From the NCBI GenBank assembly GCA_945874765.1, contig CAMCHQ010000004.1:1-64000 (forward strand): a DNA stretch of 64,000 bases, given 5' to 3'. Positions 58,785 to 64,000 of this stretch are shown here, piece after piece. The notes beneath the pieces were generated by a model, which saw only the letters and a list, made by a program, of their open reading frames with translations, was not told where the DNA came from and did not search any database. Numbering within the stretch: the first letter of the stretch is position 1; the number at the start of each line of letters is the position of its first letter. This DNA comes from an uncultured Clostridia bacterium (lineage in GTDB: Bacteria > Bacillota > Clostridia > Oscillospirales > Acutalibacteraceae). The position numbers and the translations under genes are program-made.

Positions 58785-59555
58785 ATGCTTATTAAATTTA
58801 TAGTATGTCTTGTGGCAGGTATAGGTGCAGGTTTGGGCACCGGTTTTGCAGGTATGAGCGCAGCCGCCGTTATCAGCCCTATGCTTATTACTTTTCTTGA
58901 TATGGACCCTTATATGGCAGTCGGTATTGCACTTGCAAGTGACGTTTTGGCAAGCGCCGCTTCTGCTTATACATACGGAAAAAATAAAAATATCGATGTC
59001 AAAAACGGCGTTGTAATGATGATTTTTGTCCTGCTTTTCACCCTTGTGGGAAGTGTTGTTTCAAGCAAAGTGCCGAGTACAACAATGGGCGGTTTTTCAT
59101 TTGTAATGACTTTGTTTTTGGGTATCAAGTTTATTGTTAAGCCTGTTACCGAGCCTAAATCACGTCTTACCGAGGCTACAACCAAACAGAAAATTATCCG
59201 TTCGGCTTTAAGCGGTGCCATGGTTGGTTTTATTTGCGGCTTTGTCGGTGCAGGCGGCGGAATGATGATGCTTCTCGTGCTTACAACAGTTCTCGGCTAT
59301 GAACTTAAAACCGCTGTCGGAACAAGTGTATTTGTTATGGCATTTACTGCGTTTACAGGCTCAATCAGCCACTTTGCAATAGGCGGTGCACCGGATTGGT
59401 GGACGCTTGCGTTTTGTATGATTTCAACTCTTATATTTGCTCAAATTGCCGCTTCTCTTGCAAATAAAGCAAAGCCTGAAACACTTAACAGGGTAACGGG
59501 CGTTATTCTTGTAATTCTCGGTATTGTTATGATAGTTGTTAATAAAATAAAATAA
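58785..59555 (+). CDS. TauE/SafE-family sulfite or anion exporter
   Basis: About 256 residues from the ATG at 58785, which follows AAAAAGGAATG; earlier in-frame starts lie in the palindromic leader. Seven or eight membrane segments in two repeats, each opening with a Gly-rich turn: VAGIGAGLGTGFAGMSAAAVISPML (residues about 7-31) and ICGFVGAGGGMMMLLVLTTVLGYE (about 149-172). The family exports sulfite, sulfoacetate or other organic anions; the substrate here is unknown. Own promoter; the MITE-like element begins 7 bases after its stop. Confidence 0.85.
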   Translation: MLIKFIVCLVAGIGAGLGTGFAGMSAAAVISPMLITFLDMDPYMAVGIALASDVLASAASAYTYGKNKNIDVKNGVVMMIFVLLFTLVGSVVSSKVPSTTMGGFSFVMTLFLGIKFIVKPVTEPKSRLTEATTKQKIIRSALSGAMVGFICGFVGAGGGMMMLLVLTTVLGYELKTAVGTSVFVMAFTAFTGSISHFAIGGAPDWWTLAFCMISTLIFAQIAASLANKAKPETLNRVTGVILVILGIVMIVVNKIK

Positions 59556-59561
59556 CAATTT

Positions 59562-59835
59562 CAGACTGTCGATAAAGTGGCTAAAACGCGCCGTGCTTAA
59601 ATTCCTATAAAGTGATGATGTAGGGAATGGCTTGCTCTTGCCGAAATAAAATAAAAACTGCTTTTATAGAAACGTGGCTTGAACATAGTGTTCAAGCCAC
59701 GTTTGGCGCTTTCCGTCTTTTGCTCGGGGGCAGTACCCACGTACAGCACCCGCTCGCAAAATACGAAATTTATCTCACTTTCTCGAAGTCTGACAGCGTG
59801 TAGAAATTTATAATTTGGGTTTTTTCTGCACGCTG
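59562..59835. mobile_element. MITE-like repeat element, copy B
   Basis: Left end CAGACTGTCGATAAAGTG and right end (reverse complement of 59769-59792) CAGACTTCGAGAAAGTG are imperfect terminal inverted repeats. The conserved outer hairpin (CAGCGTGTAGAAA/TTTCTGCACGCTG) follows at 59793-59835. Shared with copy A: both ends, GGCGCTTTCCGTCTTTTGCTC and GCACCCGCTCGCAAAATACG. Its interior differs from copy A (a TAGGGAATGGCTTGCTC unit and an AACGTGGCTTGAA/TTCAAGCCACGTT hairpin). No coding capacity. Confidence 0.7.
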
Positions 59836-59955
59836 AACAAGTTGTTCATATTAATTTAATTTAACATTAACCGTTTGTTTTTTGCATATTCTTAATTATG
59901 TGGTACTGTTATTACAGCAATTGATATTGCGAATAATATTTAAGGGGACATAATT

Positions 59956-60357
59956 ATGGTAGAATACATTACGGGTATTAACGGCACAGGCAAAACACGT
60001 ATTATGTGTGAGGCTTGTATTAATACGGCAAATGAAAGTAAGGGTAACGTTATTTTTGTCGATAATTCCGATAAACTTTCAACTTACCTGCCGAGCAATA
60101 TCAGGCTTATAAACGTGTCTGATTTCGCTATCGAGGGTGCAACTGCTTTTTGCGGCTTTCTTGTCGGTCTTTGCGCCGGTGATTATGATTTAACCGATGT
60201 TTTTGTTGATTCAACTGTTGATATAATTAATAACAATAATACTGATTTGGATGACTTTTTTGATATTCTTACAAAATATTCCGAAAAAACAGGTGTGAAT
60301 TTCCACTTCGCCGTGTGTGACAAGTATTCCTTGGAACTTTTATATCAGTCAAATTAA
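59956..60357 (+). CDS. Small P-loop NTPase-like protein
   Basis: 133 residues. Walker A GINGTGKTR at residues about 7-15 and a Walker B-like hydrophobic strand DVFVDS near 89. It is far shorter than most P-loop ATPases and has no evident partner domain. AAGGGGAC precedes the ATG by 8 bases. It is a single gene between the MITE-like element and the eut cluster. I recognise no named family; it resembles minimal conserved clostridial P-loop hypothetical proteins. Confidence 0.7.
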   Translation: MVEYITGINGTGKTRIMCEACINTANESKGNVIFVDNSDKLSTYLPSNIRLINVSDFAIEGATAFCGFLVGLCAGDYDLTDVFVDSTVDIINNNNTDLDDFFDILTKYSEKTGVNFHFAVCDKYSLELLYQSN

Positions 60358-60363
60358 TAAAGT

Positions 60364-60407
60364 GAAAAAACGGTACTGCTGTCATTACGATAACAGTACC
60401 GTTTTTT
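60364..60407. terminator. Bidirectional terminator between the P-loop gene and eutC
   Basis: AAAAACGGTACTG and CAGTACCGTTTTT form a 13-base stem with T runs on both strands. Confidence 0.85.
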
Positions 60408-61167
60408 ATATTTTCAAATTCAGACCGCTCGTTTTCTGCTCAAGCATTTTTTGAATAAGTTCTGCGATATATGCACCTGCTTCAGTCGGGTGCATTCCTT
60501 TTTTGCTTATGTTTGATACAACCGTGTAGTCCGATTCACTCATATCCGGTCTTGCGTTGTATGCAATGTAAGCCGACATACTTTCACCGTTTGAAAGTCC
60601 CGGACGTTCACCGATAAGAACGCACGTTACTTTTGCATTTAAAAGCGGTGCAATTTCTCTTGCCGTATTTACTCTGCAATATCTCACAAAAAACGGAGTG
60701 CCTATGCTTATACCTGTTCCTTCAAGACTTAATTCGATAATTTTAATTAAATCGTTTACATTTGCCTTGATTGACGGAGCGGATAAACCGTCACCGCAGT
60801 ATATTTGAACGTCGATATTTTTCTTGCATTTTTCAAGAAGTATCTTTTTGTACTTGTCGGGAATAATTCTGCCCCAATCGGGACGTGTAAGCATATCATA
60901 TTTGTTTTCGCATTTTGTCCTGATTTCAAAAAGGCCGAGTTCTTTTACCGTCTCTTCGCTTACTTCAAGCATAACGGCGTCGTTAGCGGCGGCGTGGTCG
61001 GCTCTGAAACGTAAATAGGGGAGAGTTTTGTACCTCGTTCCCGTTCTTCCTATTCCGATTCTTGCGTCGGTGAATTTTTTTAAGTTTTCCATTGCTTTTT
61101 TGTCTGCCGTTTTACTGAGCAGTAAATCGTGCATAGCAATTTCTGTTATATCTTTAATCTTTTCCAT
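60406..61167 (-). CDS. eutC: Ethanolamine ammonia-lyase small subunit
   Basis: 253 residues. Light chain of the B12-dependent lyase that converts ethanolamine to acetaldehyde and ammonia. Signatures: TDARIGIGRTGTRYKTLPYLRFRADHAAANDAV (residues about 31-63), VQIYCGDGLSAPSIKAN and VLIGERPGLSNGESMSAYIAYNARP. The N-terminal extension seen in some EutC is short here. It lies 14 bases after eutB, in an eutA-eutB-eutC operon. Confidence 0.95.
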   Translation of the reverse strand: MEKIKDITEIAMHDLLLSKTADKKAMENLKKFTDARIGIGRTGTRYKTLPYLRFRADHAAANDAVMLEVSEETVKELGLFEIRTKCENKYDMLTRPDWGRIIPDKYKKILLEKCKKNIDVQIYCGDGLSAPSIKANVNDLIKIIELSLEGTGISIGTPFFVRYCRVNTAREIAPLLNAKVTCVLIGERPGLSNGESMSAYIAYNARPDMSESDYTVVSNISKKGMHPTEAGAYIAELIQKMLEQKTSGLNLKI

Positions 61168-61181
61168 TGATTTTCACCGCC

Positions 61182-62543
61182 TTATAAGAACAACGTTGGG
61201 TCGCCGGCACGTTTCGTAAGTTTTCCGTTTTCCATAATCCCGTATTTTTCAAGCCACTGTTCAAATTCTTTTATAGGTCTTTTGCCCAGCATTTCCCTGA
61301 CAGTTGCTATATCGTGAAAGCCGGTTGATTGATACATAAGCATTATGTCGTCACCCTCGGGAACACCCATAACATATCTGCAACCGCTTGACGCAAGCAT
61401 AACAAGAAGTGAGTCAACGTCGTTTTGGTCGGCTTTCATATGGTTTGTGTAGCAAATGTCACAGCCCATCGGTAAGCCGTGCATAAGTCCGCAGAAATTA
61501 TCTTCAAGCGCCGCACGTATAAGCTCTTTTGTATCGTAAATATATTCAGGCCCTATAAATCCCACAACCGTATTTACCAAAAACGGTTTGTAATGCCTTG
61601 CAAGTCCGTAGCAACGAGCCTCCATAGTCTGCTGGTCGGCACCGTTATGACCGTTTGACGAAAGTTCCGAGCCTTGACCTGTCTCAAAATACATATAATT
61701 CGGACCCTCGGCAGTCGATAATTCTTTCATCATACCGTTAGCTTCTTTTAGCAAATCGGTTGTTACGCCGAAGGAGTTAAGGCTTATTTCACTGCCTGCA
61801 ATAGATTGGAAGCATAAATCCATAGGAACACCGCTTTCAAGTGCTTTCATCTGCGTTGTTATGTGGGATAAAACGCAAATTTGAGTGGGAATATCAAGCC
61901 GTGTTTTAACGTCATTGAATAAATTAAGTATGTTGCTTGTGCTCTCCAATGTATCAACCGCAGGATTTAAACCGAGAACTGCGTCACCGATTCCGTAACT
62001 CAGTCCCTCTAAAAGTGAAGACGTTACACCCTTTACACTGTCTGTCGGATGGTTTGGCTGAAGTCGGGAAGAAAAAGTGCCGTTTTTGCCGATTGTCGTG
62101 TTGCAATGAGCTGTGATTTCAAGACGTGACGAAACATACATTAAATCTAAATTACTCATAATTTTGCAAACGGCTGCAATTACTTCACTGCTAAGCCCTT
62201 TGCTAAGGTGCAAAAGCTCGCTTGATGTTCTCTTGCTGTCGAGTATGTATTCTCTTAAATCACCTATTGTAATTCCCTTTACGCTTTCGTAAATTTCTTT
62301 GTCCAAATCGTCAAGTATAATCCTTGTAACACTGTCCTTATCATAATCGACAACGGGATTTTCCGTTATATCCCCAACAGTCAAATCCGCCAAAACAATT
62401 TTTGCCGCAATTCTTTCAAGGTCGCTTTTTGCACCGACGCCTGCAAGGGTATCGCCGCTTTTTTTCTCATTTGCTTTGGCTAAAATCTCTTTTATGTTAT
62501 CAAAGGAGTATATTTCTCCGTAGAGCATTGTTTTTAATTCCAT
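61182..62543 (-). CDS. eutB: Ethanolamine ammonia-lyase large subunit
   Basis: 453 residues, full length. Catalytic TIM-barrel subunit holding adenosylcobalamin. Family markers: MLYGEIYSFDNIKEILAKANEKKSGDTLAGVGA (residues about 6-38), RLQPNHPTDS (about 160-169), GVPMDLCFQSIAGSEISLNSFGV, the active-site stretch YFETGQGSELSSNGHNGADQQTMEARCYG and LMHGLPMGCDICYTNH. AGGATAAAAT precedes the ATG. It lies 23 bases after eutA. Confidence 0.97.
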   Translation of the reverse strand: MELKTMLYGEIYSFDNIKEILAKANEKKSGDTLAGVGAKSDLERIAAKIVLADLTVGDITENPVVDYDKDSVTRIILDDLDKEIYESVKGITIGDLREYILDSKRTSSELLHLSKGLSSEVIAAVCKIMSNLDLMYVSSRLEITAHCNTTIGKNGTFSSRLQPNHPTDSVKGVTSSLLEGLSYGIGDAVLGLNPAVDTLESTSNILNLFNDVKTRLDIPTQICVLSHITTQMKALESGVPMDLCFQSIAGSEISLNSFGVTTDLLKEANGMMKELSTAEGPNYMYFETGQGSELSSNGHNGADQQTMEARCYGLARHYKPFLVNTVVGFIGPEYIYDTKELIRAALEDNFCGLMHGLPMGCDICYTNHMKADQNDVDSLLVMLASSGCRYVMGVPEGDDIMLMYQSTGFHDIATVREMLGKRPIKEFEQWLEKYGIMENGKLTKRAGDPTLFL

Positions 62544-62566
62544 ATTTTATCCTTTTAATCTCTGTC

Positions 62567-63934
62567 TTAAACCGAAAAAACTAATTTCTTAATCGCAACC
62601 GGCACTGCTTTACCGCCGCCGACGCTTTCGCCTATGTCAAGATAATCTCCGTCATCTGCACTTACGCAGTCAATTGCAAGCAGGGGATAGTCATTTGGCA
62701 AAGCTTTTTTTAAACAAATACCTACCGCTTTTCCGATATCCTTGTCAATAAGTACGATTATCGGCTGATTGTGTTCAATTAAATCAATACACTGTTTTGC
62801 AATGTTTTTGCTCAATTTCATCATTTCATCAAACGTTATACTGCTGTACCCGTCAAACGAAATTGCAACAGTTTTGCTCAAATCGAATTTACTGATTTTT
62901 GACCTTAAATTATCGGTACAGTTTTCAATATCGTTACTGCTTTTTACGTTTATTTTTACGCAAGGTATGTTTCTTATGGGCAACTTGCAGCCGAAATGAG
63001 AAATCGTACTTCCCGATATTTCAAATGAGTAATTTCCTGCACCTATTACTGTTGCTCTGATTGAATTTTTTGCCTTTTCACAGTTGCAATTTTTGAAAAA
63101 GTTACTCTTTTCTATCTTTCTTGCAAGAAGAACGCCTAAATCATTAAATTCATAGTCGCTGTAATTGTTATCAATGCATTCGCCGACGCCGCCTGAAAAA
63201 ATATATCTGTCAGCTTTTGGCAGATTACTTATTTCTTCAAGTATTCTGACCCAAAGCGCATTAACTGTCTTTTCCCGCAATTCGCTTGTTAAAATGTCGC
63301 CTTTTTTGATTTTTAAATTGTTTTTTTCTAAAAGCGGTAAAATACTTTCGGATATATCGTCAATGACCGCTTTATTGTTTTCTTTTTTTACTTTTATCAA
63401 TCTGCCGCCAACATCTATACACGAAGCCGCCTTGACCTCACCGCTGTCAAAAACTGCAATATTTGTTGTTCCGCCGCCTATATCTATGCTGCAAACTCTC
63501 GAAAACTCGTTTTGCGATATGCTTTGTGCGCCGATACCTTTGCCTGCAAGTATGCTTTCGCTTTCTCCGCCGGCTTCTGCAACAATAAAATCTCCTGCAT
63601 ATTTCGATATTTCAAACAGTAAATTTTTCGCATTTCTTTTTCTTGCGCTTTCACCGGTTATGATTACCGCTCCGCTTTTTAATATTTTCGGCGAAATATC
63701 TGCCTTTTTGTATTCGCTGTCAATTATCTTTTTTACACCTTTTGCGCTGATTATCCCGTCATCTTCAAGCGGTGTAAAATAGATTTTTGACATATATATT
63801 ATTTCTTTTTTGTCTATTTCAACTTTCGGCGCACATCCAAAGCCCTCCTTAACGCTGACGGAAAGCTTGCTTACAATTAAATGCGTTGTGGTTGTGCCTA
63901 TGTCGATACCTGTTGAATATATTACTTCACTCAT
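62567..63934 (-). CDS. eutA: Ethanolamine ammonia-lyase reactivating factor EutA
   Basis: 455 residues from the ATG at 63934, with AAGG 10 bases upstream; a TTG three codons earlier is possible. An actin-like ATPase that reactivates the lyase by exchanging damaged cobalamin. Phosphate motifs: STGIDIGTTTTHLIVSKL (residues about 6-23) and CSIDIGGGTTNIAVFDSG (about 148-165), with ATVIGAGNYSFEISGS near 300. First gene of eutA-eutB-eutC; a terminator-like hairpin lies 30 bases upstream, at the window edge. Confidence 0.94.
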   Translation of the reverse strand: MSEVIYSTGIDIGTTTTHLIVSKLSVSVKEGFGCAPKVEIDKKEIIYMSKIYFTPLEDDGIISAKGVKKIIDSEYKKADISPKILKSGAVIITGESARKRNAKNLLFEISKYAGDFIVAEAGGESESILAGKGIGAQSISQNEFSRVCSIDIGGGTTNIAVFDSGEVKAASCIDVGGRLIKVKKENNKAVIDDISESILPLLEKNNLKIKKGDILTSELREKTVNALWVRILEEISNLPKADRYIFSGGVGECIDNNYSDYEFNDLGVLLARKIEKSNFFKNCNCEKAKNSIRATVIGAGNYSFEISGSTISHFGCKLPIRNIPCVKINVKSSNDIENCTDNLRSKISKFDLSKTVAISFDGYSSITFDEMMKLSKNIAKQCIDLIEHNQPIIVLIDKDIGKAVGICLKKALPNDYPLLAIDCVSADDGDYLDIGESVGGGKAVPVAIKKLVFSV

Positions 63935-63960
63935 ATTTTTCAAACCTTAAATTAAAATAA

Positions 63961-63995
63961 GAAAAGGCAAGGGGATTATTCAGCGCCCTTGCCTT
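63961..63995 (-). terminator. Terminator hairpin directly before eutA
   Basis: AAGGCAAGGG and CCCTTGCCTT form a perfect 10-base stem; on the minus strand it is followed by TTCTTATTTT. It either ends an upstream off-window gene or is a leader terminator of the eut operon of the kind controlled by EutV antitermination. Confidence 0.7.
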
Positions 63996-64000
63996 AACTA

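Noticed and set aside
63165-63782. A 205-codon plus-strand open frame opposite eutA
   Set aside because: It is antisense to a well-supported eutA, lacks a ribosome site, and has the Ser/Leu/Ile-rich composition typical of reverse frames.

Overview
The window looks like chromosomal DNA of an anaerobic, Gram-positive Firmicute of class Clostridia, most likely a gut Oscillospiraceae/Ruminococcaceae-type bacterium. This rests on AT-rich DNA, strong AGGAGG-type ribosome sites with frequent TTG and GTG starts, the scr-dnaX-ebfC-recR order, a DNPR-type (meso-diaminopimelate) MurE, a SpoVA-family spore membrane protein, clostridial Fn3/Ig-like surface proteins and an ethanolamine-utilisation cluster. 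The genus is inference; there is no 16S gene here.

Layout. 1-9940 is mostly plus-strand housekeeping: tRNA-Ser, rimM-trmD, HPr, a secreted protein, uvrC, rsmD-coaD-coiled-coil protein and a divergent DXS-like thiamine enzyme with a MerR-type promoter. 10011-14149 (minus) holds a TetR-MBL-MATE operon with two near-identical operators, plus a GPH-type symporter. 14420-28611 is the division and cell-wall cluster mraZ-rsmH-ftsL-PBP-murE-murF-mraY-ftsW-murG-murA-divIB-ftsZ; murD and murC are absent from it. Behind ftsZ lies an unexplained array of DnaA-box-like 9-mers. 28930-34035 (minus) carries a GH38 alpha-mannosidase, a small unknown protein, glycerate kinase and a YaiI-family protein.

34462-46164 is mixed: a phosphatase, a second GPH symporter, an iron-uptake locus (DtxR-type regulator, feoA-feoA, feoB, two small membrane proteins) with five copies of one operator, a HAD phosphatase, a FliB-like protein, a CDF transporter, an epimerase, a solitary SpoVA protein, an SCP2-like protein and a flavin reductase. 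46191-50677 is SRP RNA, dnaX-ebfC-recR, smpB, a zinc-ribbon membrane protein and tmRNA. 50678-52023, just after tmRNA, is a degraded accessory patch with a frameshifted gene and a second remnant. 52024-59555 holds an XRE regulator, a surface glucosaminidase, a second Fn3/Ig surface protein with an attenuator-like leader, an MFS/membrane-anchored protein pair and a TauE-like exporter. 59956-63934 ends with a small P-loop protein and eutA-eutB-eutC, with a terminator hairpin directly before eutA.

Several dispersed repeats occur. The clearest is a two-copy MITE-like element (34075-34432 and 59562-59835) with imperfect terminal inverted repeats. No CRISPR array, intact transposase, integrase or phage module was seen. 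The most interesting unexplained signals are the 9-mer array behind ftsZ, the MITE-like family, the five-box feo operator set, the MerR-type promoter of the DXS-like gene, the leader hairpin at 55824-55875 and the hairpin in front of eutA.
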